Source: Paracentrotus lividus
Taxonomy: Eukaryota; Echinodermata; Echinoidea; Camarodonta; Echinidae
DNA length: 64,000 nucleotides
Direction of reading: 5' to 3'
Assembly: GCA_940671915.1 (NCBI GenBank)
Contig: CALNVZ010002100.1
Coordinates: 18,106,640-18,170,639 of the forward strand
Shown: one piece after another, positions 47,263 to 58,418 of the stretch
Layout: each line of letters starts with the position of its first letter
Position numbering within the stretch: the first letter of the stretch is position 1
Program-made: the position numbers and the translations under genes
The notes under the pieces: generated by a model
What the model was told of the DNA's origin: nothing
Seen by the model: the letters and a program-made list of their open reading frames with translations, nothing else
Databases searched by the model: none

Positions 47263-49408
47263 GCTTACAAACTTGGCAAACTAAAGAAAAGATGAACCAC
47301 ATCCGCCGTTTTTCTTTTGATTGTATTGGCTTCCAATGTCTACCAGTCGCTAGCTCCTCAGGTAGGTACAATGTTTTGTTATGGCTACTTGGCAATTGAT
47401 CATATTATAGTTTTCCCGCCATTTTCCTGCTCCATTCACTCAATAACAGTGTGCAGCAGTCAATTTAGCTCATTTTTTTTTTTTGCATGAGCTTGTCTGG
47501 CGTTTTCAATTTCGCCACTTTATGCATAAACATAATGCATATAGCAAACAAAAAGGTGCTTTACTCATCGAACTCCTACATAAATATCGCAAAAATAATA
47601 TTCAATTTCGCATTTAATGTAAACAAGAGCTAATCGTACCGATTTTATTTTCTTTTTCATTTCAAAGCTAGCTATTTAATGCAAACAAGCAGTCAATTTA
47701 ACTATGGTATATTGTGTGTAAAGTTAGCGGCATGATCTTATAATTGCTAAAGAAATATTCATCAATTTTTTTTTAAAGGATGTTGACATTGTTGGTCATA
47801 TCCACATATATTATAAGTTATGATACACAAAGCCAAATTTCAGGAAGGGTATTAAGTGGAGAAAAAATGGATGCACCAGGCACCCCTCTCTATTTCCTCC
47901 CCAGGGGCAATGACTTTTGTGACAATGCTATTTGTATATATATATTTTTTTTAATTAAATTTTTATTTCATAATCCTCTTTCATTTAATCTTCTTCTAGA
48001 AGTGAAAGACATGCTGCAAAGTCTCCATGCTTCGTTGCTTTTCTTCCATATATTTTCTTGTTTAATTTTTCTTTATAGTCTCTCTTTTTCATCTTCTTTT
48101 TTAAATTTTATTTTTAGATAATTATACTTTTCGCATTTTCCATCGATGCAATTGATGTTTATTTTAAGTGAATTACTTTCCATTACTTCTTGCTTTCATT
48201 ATTTTATGAAACTTTTTTTTTTTATTCATCATTGTAATTGGGACGGTACGGAGTTGGAAAGGAAGGTACAAGCCTCCCCACTCAGGGGTCAACCATACAC
48301 CTAGGAAAATTGCCCCTTCACATTTGGATCCTATTTCTGAACTTTCCTTTAAAAAAGAATAAAAACTACCTTTAATTAAAATAGGTCGGAGTTTTTCTTA
48401 CCTGTAGCCCCTAAAATATACATATTTTCCGGAGAAATCGGGAACGAGCATACGGTTTGGATAATTCGCCTGAGCTGGGGGGGGGGGGGGTACAAGCTCC
48501 CTAGTCATCAATTTGGACCCTCTACTTCTTCACCAGAATGGAATGATACAAAGACATGTATACTCCAACTGTACATGTAGCTACACGTAGCATGAATTTG
48601 ATTGAACACGTGTTAATATGAAATATCTACTGGTGAATTTGAATGTAAAGACCAAGCGCAAATTCTCGCTGACGCGAAATTGATTGAGTCTACTGACATA
48701 TTTGTTTGATCGAATCTTTTATGAAATCGAAGTAAAGGAAATGAAATGGAACGTTTTCTTTATCTAATTGAAGTAAGGGGTTACTGGAACATTCAATTTC
48801 GCTTGAAATTGAATTAATATTCGTGAAACCGACTGCATGGAGGATAAAACTGACCGGGAAAACCTATATTATGTAGAACTTCGCCTGGTACGTCACACAA
48901 TCAAGAAAATGGCTGCGCTTATGTCATACTGATACTGAACATCATGTTTAGAATATCTTCCCTAATGTCTCTTTTATAAGTTTAGATGGGTATTTTGTAG
49001 ATTAATAGCGAATAAAACAGTACATCTCTCAGAAAAGTCTTGGTTATTTCTTTGGGTTTGGTTTCCTTAAAATGTTAATACTTTGCTTTATAATAGTAAG
49101 ATATAAATATGAAATAGGAGAATTAAAAAAAAAATCATGAATATGATAACAGTAGGCCTGTGCTCTTGAACAATGTTATTTCATGAAAATATAATCACAC
49201 AAATAACCAGCTATTAATGTCAACAAGGAAAACGAAAAAAGGCAGCTATATTTAGATGATAACTGTGAGTTATAGTGGGTTAAGAGTGGACATGTCTATT
49301 TAGATGATGCAATGGAGAAAAATATGAAGCAAGTTCATGATTCATTTTTAACACTGCTTGTAACTTTTTAGGTAATGTTGTAAGTTGTGTTTTTCTCTGG
49401 GAATTTAG
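47263..49408. other. Non-coding, no gene seen
   Basis: AT-rich. An open frame of 113 codons at 47780-48121 is T/F-rich and not protein-like. A patch at 48240-48530 has GGTACAAGCCTCCCCACTCA and a G run with GTACAAGCTCCCTAGTCATC, a loose direct repeat. No exon seen. Confidence 0.4.
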
Positions 49409-49547
49409 ACCCAAACGTACCTGAAAGGGGTGCTTATCGTGAACTTGTAGAGGAGGCTGGCAATTATATCGATGCACAAAGCATGGACTTCTCAAAGCAT
49501 ACGGAAGTGCATGACCGCGGCCGTGGCTGGCGTCAAACATGAAGCAG
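49409..49547 (+). other. Exon-like segment with perfect donor, unidentified
   Basis: It is bounded by GGGAATTTAG and by CAG then GTGAGT (49548), a consensus donor. One frame reads PNVPERGAYRELVEEAGNYI then DAQSMDFSKHTEVHDRGRGW and a stop just before the donor. The string RELVEEAG matches the core of the Nudix box (RExxEExG), but the upstream G and E of that motif are not in place, so the match may be chance. A second frame ends TAAVAGVKHEAG at the donor. The TIR element at 49557 is inserted only a few bases after the donor. Confidence 0.3.
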
Positions 49548-49556
49548 GTGAGTTAA

Positions 49557-50396
49557 GGGCCTGTCCCACAGAAGGCGATCGTTGTGGCGACAACCTATGC
49601 ATGCTAGAACCTGCCAGAATCGTGTCAGAATCGTAGGTGACGCGAAGATCATAACGAATCTACGACTCTGTCTACGATAGGCTACGACAACGACTTGCTT
49701 CCACGCAAAACAATAGACTAACAACAGCTGGTATCCGATAATAATAAATAGCCTCGACCTTCGCGCATCTCGTGGCTCGACTTCTCTTGTGCAGCTTAAA
49801 ATCAACCAAAATATGAACTTGCGCACTGTGGCGATCCTTGCGACTGGCACAGGCGATCGAGTTTTCTACCTGATGGCGGCCTGTCGCCTTTAGGTTAGTG
49901 ATAGTCCTCTCAGTCGTGCATTATAATTTGGGTCGTTAGTGATTTTAAAAATTTCAAAAATTAGCGGCGACTGTACAGTATGTGAATGGGAGGCCGATCC
50001 TGATTTTGGTGAATGTAGGTGGCGAAAAAGGTCGTAGCGGCTTAAATTTCACTGGCCTTTTGGTTCAGCGATGCGTGTAACGTACGCTGGAGCGCGGCAA
50101 CTACAACTGACCGCCGTTCCGCTCTGCTAAACATGTTCTACTGGCGACAATCTACGATAGCACCTTGTCGCGACAAGAAGAAGACAGGTTACGGTCATTA
50201 ACGTCAACCCAACTGACGCCGGCTATTGTTTAACTTGTTAAGAAACCAGCGGCGAACAGAATTTTGCTACGTGTTTGTGGCGACAGACGCTATAATTCAC
50301 GATCTATAGGCGATTGACCTGCGCATGGTGGCGATGGATACTAAAAAGCAGTTCGTAGGTTGTCGCCACAACGATCGCCTTCTTGGGACAGGCCCT
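49557..50396. mobile_element. TTAA-flanked TIR element (piggyBac-like MITE)
   Basis: It begins GGGCCTGTCCCACAGAAGG followed by CGATCGTTGTGGCGACAACC. It ends with the inverse, CGATCGCCTTCTTGGGACAG then GCCC. TTAA stands directly outside both ends (49553-49556 and 50397-50400), the target duplication typical of piggyBac elements. Its 840 bp carry many GTCGCGACA/GTGGCGACA strings and no transposase. An open frame on the minus strand (49533-49850) is within it and not supported as a gene. Confidence 0.8.
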
Positions 50397-50400
50397 TTAA

Positions 50401-51465
50401 GTACAATTTAAGAGATGATTGCGATTCAATCAGAATATGCTAATCAACGTACAAACGTTATAGTTTGTTACAGTGGTCGCACACTACGTAGCCTACCTAT
50501 GTGGATAAAAGTCTTTGGGGTCGGTTGGATACAGGCACTTACGTTCTTTGATGAGAAAGCACTTTTATGGTATGCTTTGAATCCATGACATTTTGCTCCG
50601 CGACAATTGCTCCGCTCATAAATTCCATACACTAATCGAATGACTAACTTCAACCAGGGACTTTACACTATACCCTACCTTAAACCTAACCCCTAAACCT
50701 AATATAAATCCCTATTACAACTAACCCTATATATCTTAGACGAATAAAGCCCGGAGCAATTGTCGCAGGAGCAAATGTCGGTCACCGTATGCTTTACCCC
50801 CACCCGGGGTGTTCAAAATGGTAGGCTTACCCGGTAGGATGCGAAATGCTATGTGGTTCATGGATGTAGTAGTTGGTTATCTAGGGGATTGGTTGTACCA
50901 GGATGGGGGATTATCTTATGAAAAAAAACATTGGGTCATTGTCGTGCCATTTCTTGAAAAAGCGAACCTTTTTGGACAAATAAATTTTTTTGGCTTCTTG
51001 ATTTTAAAGCTGCATATTCAAATAGAACATTGTCTGAAGTTTCATGAAAGACTTTTTTTTTTCGTAATTTTTGCAATTTTTCAAGCTCATCTGCATAAAA
51101 TACATATATTATAATTAGGTGGAAAAACGGTACAAAAATTATCATTTTTTTAAAACCCTGACTGGAATGGATATGCTGACTTCCTTACTGGATTACTGTC
51201 ATTATATCATATTTACCTCTATTCCTTTTAATCTAACCCAAAATATGTGTTAAATTGTTTATATTAAGATAATTAACCCTGGAAATTAATTGCCCTCAAT
51301 GTCACACACGTGACCAGAAAACATAAAAAGTTATGCCCCGCCTAACCATGGCTCTGGTATTTATTATTTTTTCTCCAAAGCTAGATTTAATGTCCTTGCA
51401 TCTCACCAAATATGAATCCATGAAAAGTTTTTAATTTGATTATTATTAGCAAACACATTAGTCAT
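50401..51465. other. Non-coding with GACAATTGCTCC short element (50575-50790)
   Basis: TTTTGCTCCGCGACAATTGC near 50590 faces GGAGCAATTGTCGCAGGAGC at about 50754. Between them is TACCTTAAACCTAACCCCTA and related AACCCTA-like sequence. This inverted short element is of the same type as 3779-3890. Open frames at 50809-51114 and its antisense are not protein-like. Confidence 0.45.
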
Positions 51466-51469
51466 ACAC

Positions 51470-52000
51470 GAAACCCACTGGTGGGGGGGGGAGGGGTCAT
51501 AAAAGTCTCATTATTTTCACTTTCATTGCTGAAATTAATTATTTTAGCATTACTATGCTCCAAAATGGTTCTGCAATAATTTTCCAGACAAAAACAACAA
51601 AGAAAACAAAAGGTCGAAAACACAAAGAAATACATAAGAAATTCATGAAACAATGAAATACATAAGAATTGATTTCGATACCAACATTTTTCCAAGTACA
51701 ATTGTTAGGAATCCTACAATCCTAAGGATCTTATTATAATAACACAAAATAGCATTCCAGAAGCTTTGTTTTCAATTAGACAAAAAGTATGATTTTATGC
51801 AATGCATAAAATTAGCATAATTAATTCATATAAAATAAATACGTATTATTTTGTGAAAATAAACAGTGCATTCTTTGAGTTAACATCGCACACTACCATC
51901 GTGCAAATTTTCAGCGCCGCTTGCGCGATCAAACAGTCGAGATCTTATAGGGGGCGTCATGCCCCCCCCCTCCCTCGCCGCCATCCCCAGTCTTGACAGC
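51470..52000. mobile_element. TIR element with poly-G ends, copy 2 (diverged)
   Basis: It starts with CCCACTGGTGGGGGGGGG and ends with a C run and CCCCAGTCTTG. The inside matches 19790-19920 in AAAAGGTCGAAAACACAAAG and AAATACATAAGAAATTC blocks, and ends with GCATAAAATTAGCATAATTA as copy 1 does. The ends are degraded. Confidence 0.6.
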
Positions 52001-52091
52001 TACCAAAACACCCCCAGTGACTGATTTGGGTTGAGTTCATAAAGTTTTACCACAGCGGATATAGTAATTGCTCAAAATGTACATTACTGTA

Positions 52092-52352
52092 TACAGTTGT
52101 CCGCAAAAATTGTTCATACCCCTAGCATTTTTAAGTTTTCTGCATTTTGCTTTTAAATAAATGAGTTTCGTCAAACTTTTTCGTGATCAGTATATTACCA
52201 GCATCTGGACTATTAGGAAAGTTTGACATTTTGAGTAATTTGGTAGTCCAAGGGGTATTTTATTAACATATTTACGAAACACGCCATGTTCATAATTATT
52301 CATACCCTATAGGGGTGCCAAATCTAATTTATTATCTAATCATCTCGGTTAT
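52092..52352 (+). mobile_element. Tc1/mariner-like left end, interrupted by gap
   Basis: TACAGTTGTCCGCAAAAATT followed by GTTCATACCCCTAGCA is a typical Tc1-like terminus (TA-CAGTTG...). GTTCATAATTATTCATACCC repeats near 52290. The element runs into the 401-base gap, and no right end was identified after it. Confidence 0.5.
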
Positions 52353-52753
52353 NNNNNNNNNNNNNNNNNNNNNNNNNNNNNNNNNNNNNNNNNNNNNNNN
52401 NNNNNNNNNNNNNNNNNNNNNNNNNNNNNNNNNNNNNNNNNNNNNNNNNNNNNNNNNNNNNNNNNNNNNNNNNNNNNNNNNNNNNNNNNNNNNNNNNNNN
52501 NNNNNNNNNNNNNNNNNNNNNNNNNNNNNNNNNNNNNNNNNNNNNNNNNNNNNNNNNNNNNNNNNNNNNNNNNNNNNNNNNNNNNNNNNNNNNNNNNNNN
52601 NNNNNNNNNNNNNNNNNNNNNNNNNNNNNNNNNNNNNNNNNNNNNNNNNNNNNNNNNNNNNNNNNNNNNNNNNNNNNNNNNNNNNNNNNNNNNNNNNNNN
52701 NNNNNNNNNNNNNNNNNNNNNNNNNNNNNNNNNNNNNNNNNNNNNNNNNNNNN
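52353..52753. other. Assembly gap (401 N)
   Basis: A run of 401 N, so probably a sized gap. Any open frames spanning it are meaningless. Confidence 0.99.
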
Positions 52754-53338
52754 CTTGTGGGTGTGGAAAATAAAAGAAACCAAGACCACGCGTGTGCATT
52801 ATGTTCTCTCATTAAAAGATAAAGTTAAAATATTATTTTCAAAAGCAAAAAAAAAAAAAATATAGAGTAATGTTCATAGATTGGAACTTTAATGTGTAAG
52901 TATAATTATGTTACAAATATGTTTCATATATCGATTATTTATTCTGCAGTCTGTAACACGATGTTGATGTGATGATGATAAGTTTTGGTATGATGATATG
53001 TGTCATGACATATCCAAGGCATTAATTATGTTTTATGTCTATTCAATTGTTGACCAAATGATTTTAATGGAGCATTATGCGACCGACAAGATATACAGGG
53101 TAATATTATTAGCACGTTCAAAATAGGTACTAACATTTATCCACTAACAGTCAAGATGAGTGTAACAACGTTTCATTTTAAGGTGTTCGACTAAAAGAGG
53201 TCCTCTGTTAGTGGGAAAGTCAAATAGAGAGGGGCTTTTCTTTACAATCTCTCATGACAAACATTTTCTCACAATTTGTAAAGAAAGTTATGAATTGTGG
53301 TAAGAGTACAGCCTCCTCGAGATAATGACCGCACTGCT
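52754..53338. other. Non-coding, no gene seen
   Basis: AT-rich, with an A run at 52846-52860. Nothing recognisable. Confidence 0.4.
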
Positions 53339-53755
53339 AAGAAAAAGAGCACGGAAGAGATGTGAGAGGACAGAGCATCAAGGAGGAGAGGAAAGAGCAC
53401 GGGGAAGAAGGGAGAGAGAGCACGAAAGAGGGAGGAGAGGAGCGTGAAGAAAGAGAGAAGGGGAGAGAGCACGAAGAGAGGGGAGAGGAGAGCAGGAGGA
53501 AGCAGGAGAGAGAAACGGGAGAAGAGGGGGTGGGGGAGTTGGGGTGGGGTGAAAAGGCGGGAGGAGACAACGAAAGAGCTGATAGAGTCGGAGAGTGAGC
53601 AAAAAACCACGTGAAAATGGAGTTGAGCCAGAAATAAATGGAGCGAGAGCAGAAGAAGAGTACGAAGAGCGAGGAAAGAGTGAGAGAAAACAGGAGAAGC
53701 CCAAAAGTGGGAGAGAGCAGAAAAGAAAAGAAAGAGCAGAGAAGAAAGAATAATG
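53339..53755. repeat. Purine-rich imperfect tandem repeat (GAGAGAGCACGAAGAG type)
   Basis: More than 400 bases almost free of pyrimidines on the plus strand, except for a recurring GAGCAC. It is built of variable units such as AGAGAGCACGAAAGAGGGAG. All long open frames across it, on both strands, are composition artefacts. Purine tracts of this size can form triplex DNA. Confidence 0.85.
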
Positions 53756-53909
53756 ACAAAATATATTTTATTTAATTAAAGAATGCGAAGAGAAGAGTAA
53801 TGTTGTAACTTCATTATCTTTTCTATTCTTCTGTTCTCTTGTCCTTTCGTATTTGTGATTCGCACTGCGTACTAGAGTATCAATTGATGAATCGTTTCAT
53901 CTGTAGTTA

Positions 53910-54615
53910 TATACCGTGATGTACCAATAAGTATTGTCCCGCCCTTACAATAGAATATACACAAATGCCCAGTATATAAAATCATCATTTGACTTAGAGA
54001 TTTTATTGGTCATAGATAACAATATTTGACTTATTGAATATCATTTACTTAAATTAACTAACATAGGCAATTTAAAACACAGAGTATAGTTTACCCCTGG
54101 GGGGTCAAATGGACGCTGGGACCACATCTGGCCAATTTGTTCTGAAGCTGACCCAGTGTAAAAAACGGTTCAAACTGATCGATGCTTATTCTTCACACCC
54201 TTCTTCCCGGACCTTGCAACAGTGTTAACCGCATCTTTTCGAGAACCTGCCAAGCGAGACTTATGTCGTACTCTTTGTTCGTTTCCATTCTTCATCGTCC
54301 AAGTTTTAGCTAATTTCCTTTCGCTCTCATGGGTAGCTTTCCTTTTCCTCTTGTCCTACCGTTTATTTGCTCACCATTATTCGATGTTCCACGAAAGCGA
54401 GGTTCGAGATCTCTAAATTCTATGCATACATGTTCAAACTGTTCATTGCTACTACTTATAAACAACATCCACCGAAGCAGTGGTGGGAAAGCATCTATAC
54501 ATCATGACAGAAGGTAATTTCAACAGCTAAGAGCGTATTTGTTTCAAAGCGAAATCATTACTCCCCTAAGGACTTAAATTTTAATACAAGCAATACTTAT
54601 TGCACCACGTATATA
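53910..54615 (+). mobile_element. TATACCGTG TIR element, copy 2
   Basis: It starts TATACCGTGATGTACCAATA and ends TTATTGCACCACGTATATA, the inverted end with one lost base. About 706 bp, homologous along its length to 46618-47262 in the opposite direction. No transposase. The open frames at 54222-54517 are not conserved as open in the other copy. Confidence 0.8.
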
Positions 54616-54628
54616 CATGTGTTGTGCG

Positions 54629-54695
54629 TCCAGTGGAACTTCGCGGATTGTCGCATCTTGGGTGTTCGCGGTTCAATCCACGACCGCGCCACTTC
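54629..54695 (+). repeat. Possible tRNA-like SINE head
   Basis: CGCGGTTCAATCCACGACCG contains a B-box-like GGTTCAATCC at about 54670 and can form a T-arm-like stem. The acceptor stem is not evident and the A box is weak. It lies directly after the TIR element end. Confidence 0.25.
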
Positions 54696-57600
54696 ACAAA
54701 TAATGAACCATTTTTTTCCTACTTTTTTGAACAAAATTATTTCCCGTATCCATCAAATCCTGCATGCATTACTTTCTCAAAATACATGTACAATCATTAT
54801 ATGATATATCTACTTATATGTGTGTGTGCTTGTGTGTTGTGTGTGTGTGTGTGTGTGCGTGTGTGTCGCAGCCTGTAAACCAGGACATTTTTACGGGGTT
54901 GGGGGGGGTTCGTAAAAATTGAAAAGTGGACCTTTTTCTGAAGGGAGTAAAACGTTTCGGAGCGCGGATGCGCCGAAGCCGCTGCGCCACGAAAAATTTG
55001 CCTTAGGCCATCATAAAAATACCGAGAGGCATTATATTTCTACCTCATGATTTTCATGAGAAAGAAAATCTTCTCATTACATTATTTTACTGTTGGAGTT
55101 AGCGGATCAGTCACATGCGCTTCTTCTAATAAAAAAAAAAAAACTTTGCTTATAATGACCTGAAGTTTCCTGACACATTTTGCCTCCTTTATTATCTTAC
55201 AGACCCGTCAATTAGGGATTTATAAGGCGTTTTTGAATTGAAAAGCGCGACTCTTCGCAAGGATTGGAACTTGCACCTGATGCAGTATGTGCATTTAATT
55301 GTCTCATACCCTTTCTGTATTCCTTTTAATTCCTAACAAAATTGGTGATAACCTGCCTTTCTGAGAAAAACCTGAACCTAGATACAGTTGCACAAGAGCG
55401 AGGGTAAAATTTGCTCTTGGTATCAGGACATTCTATATTTTTATTCTAATTCTCAAAAGATGGAAGGCGCGAAGCACGAGCGGAAGAAATTTACACAAAG
55501 GACATAAAAATACTCTGTGCATTTGAAAAAGGCCCCCAACTTCCTTTCTGATTCTCTTATAGACCTAAATTCGGCCTTTCAAACAGGGAGTCATGAGTGG
55601 ACATGGCAGAGCCGACGCGACCAAAATGTTGTCGCTGTGTGGTAAACAGAGGCTGTGCAATTTACAAGCAAGTTTGCCCTTATTTTTTTTAAAATACTAA
55701 TAAATAGACAAGATGGATCACCTCTGCTTTCAATTATAGATACATAATCGCGACATAAGCCAGAGAGATGAACGTCTTTTAACCATGACTTCTATATTTT
55801 CATATTTATTGTAATGTCATACCTGAATAACCAGGGCGATGCTTATACATGCAGCATCCTCCAATTTCCAGATACGATATCAAAAAAAATGCGCAATCGA
55901 TAACCATCGCGACAGCCACCCCCACCCCCTACTCCACTGTTGCATAGATTCCGTATAAAAGTAACGAGCAGCGTGAAGCCGAAAAATTTGCCAAAGACTT
56001 AATCTGAAAAGAGGGGGAATTTGAGCACATTTCCCTTATTTTCCCGCTCATGAACATTTATGTACATTAAGGGAATAGGTAAAGGTCTTTTGGCATTAAC
56101 CAGTCGGGGTTCACACCCTTCTTTTCCTCTTCTATTTCTTTTCTTTCTTTCTTTTTTTCGTCTTCTTTCATGTTTTCTACTTTCTTTCTTTTGTTTCAAG
56201 ACTGAGTCCCCTACCCGCTCAGCCCCCGATACTCCCATCCCCCCCCCCGCTAGTTAGATAAGCGGGCCCGGATGTGTTGTGTATGTTTATCATTTAATTT
56301 TTTCCTGTCAACCTAACTCACCTTGGCTTCTTCGTTTCAATATTGTATTTATGATATATATTTATATATATGTGCACATTTATATAATTAGCACGAACAC
56401 GATAAGATGGAGGACTATAACTTTTAGAACATAAAGCGATATACTGTAATCAATACGATGTTAATTAATATACAACGCGTTCTAGATGCACGTTAAATGT
56501 TTTCTCTCAATATAGTTATAACTAAATTATCAATGCAAGAACTTAACAGTTCTTCAACATACATAGAATATTTATTCGACGATAAATATTATCGAAACAA
56601 AAGTGATCACATAATAAAAAATACTAATCACAACTAATGTATATTACTCACATTCGAATCCCTTAATTGATTATTAATTATTTTAAGCATTTGGATTGAG
56701 GCATCTTAGACTTTCACCGCCTCTGGTGCGTTTTACTGTCATATTATGACTACTCATCTGGTGAACTCTAAACTGATAAACAGGTCATAGAGACTTGATA
56801 ATGAAAAAAACTCTAAGTTTTATTTAGTAGTAATTCACATTATTAAAGATGATTTGATTTTGACCCAAGAAAGATTTAGGCAGAAAGCAAACAAGTTTTA
56901 ATAGTATCAATACTCAAACGCAGGTTTTTAATAAACATTAGAATAGGTATTATGTAAAACTGAATTCCTAATTGAATCGCGTAGGAGTAGGTATTGCCAT
57001 TTTCTCTACAATAACTCGATTGTACTGCAAGAGACATTATAATTGACTAACTTAAAAACAAGCTCTGCAGATCGATATTAATACAACTCATTCAGACAGA
57101 TATTCAGATAACCCTACAATTAAAAATATTCTTACTGATGAAGGCCTATTCTAGATTAATTTGTAGAAAGCGAAATGTTCACATAAACCTTAAAACTATT
57201 AATTGTAAATAATCTTCTGCACACCATACAATGATGTGAAAGAGAAATGTCTCCCATAACTTTACAAACGATTGAAATAATCTCCCGGATGTATAATATA
57301 TTGAATAGAATGCAAATCATATAAATCCTCTCTGAATTGTTGAAATAAACACTTGTATTATCAATTAATGGAAACGATAGATGATTATCCATATCCGTGT
57401 ATCTGTCAAGCTGGATAGCTGTCTATCAGTCAATTACACTGTAGATAGAGAGGAGAGAATAAATAACTTGAAAACATTATCTAATTTATAATAGAAGAAC
57501 ACAGCATGGAGAGGGCAGGGCAGACAAAATTATTCCATTTCTTTCAGTATAAAAATCATAAATTACCCATACATTTTCGATTGATGACAAAGCTTGTTGT

Positions 57601-58418
57601 CTACAGGGGACCATTCTTGGTGGCAACGTGTGTGATCCGATATATTCAATGCAAAATCAAAAATTTTTTAATTCGGCTATCAACCTTAACAATTTTAGAG
57701 ATATACTGAATTTAATGTTTATATTATGCTAACATAATTTTGTTGGTCTAATCATTGGAAAATATTCTTTGATTGCTTTACAATATGCATGTTCAAGGTC
57801 AGAGGTCAACAAGAAGTGGCGTCACGTGTTGACATTCCACAAAACGGCGCCCAATGATTTTGAAAGTCAAATTTCATTATGAAATTTCCTGTGAGTTTTT
57901 AAAATGCATCAAAATGTTCTTGATTACTGTGAGATATGTATTCAATGGGTCCGTAAACCTAAAATATACCACTGTGATTAGGAGTGCTTTATTTATTATT
58001 TTGATATGTCGGGTCACTGTGTGTGACATTTAGTTTTGAATTTGATTTGATTGATTATGATTTATTTAATTTAGTTTTAACCACACCAACATTTCAAAAA
58101 CGGTACAATACATTTATAGAGCAATAATAAACATTGACTGGTAAAAGTAAGTCCAGATAATCAAGCACAAGTGCTCAGTCGAGCTGACCCTTACATGAAT
58201 ATTGTTAACCCTACCTCTTTACTATAAAGAAAGAATGATAATAGTAAATTCAATAAATTTAGGCTTTGTCACAGACATATGATACACAGTAAACTATCAA
58301 AATGTTAAAACACAAAAACATACATACATTCTGATCAGCTCAACCTTTAAAACCGTTGACTCTCATTTCGCCAGTTATGTAGCACACAAAATGTGTCGTC
58401 TTCGAAGGAGATTTCGCC
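54696..58418. other. Non-coding; dispersed repeats, no gene seen
   Basis: A (GT)n tract at 54820-54870. A repeat patch at 54885-55010 (GGGGGTTCGTAAAAATTGAA, GCGCGGATGCGCCGAAGCCG) related to 36285-36400. Similar GCGCGA/AAGCCGAAAAATTTGCC strings lie near 55240-55480 and 55970. A pyrimidine tract spans 56100-56200. From 56.3 to 58.4 kb the DNA is plain AT-rich. Confidence 0.35.

Noticed and set aside
49280-49540. 86-codon minus-strand frame antisense to the exon-like segment
   Set aside because: The plus strand has the better splice signals; no family resemblance on the minus strand.
50650-50740. Telomere-like AACCCTA strings
   Set aside because: Irregular, not tandem TTAGGG; part of a short dispersed element also seen at 3779-3890.
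52315-52812. Open frames of about 150 codons
   Set aside because: They consist almost wholly of N.
53269-53759. Ser/Leu/Pro-rich frames on minus and Glu/Arg-rich frames on plus strand
   Set aside because: Composition artefacts of the purine-rich repeat; overlapping frames are all open.
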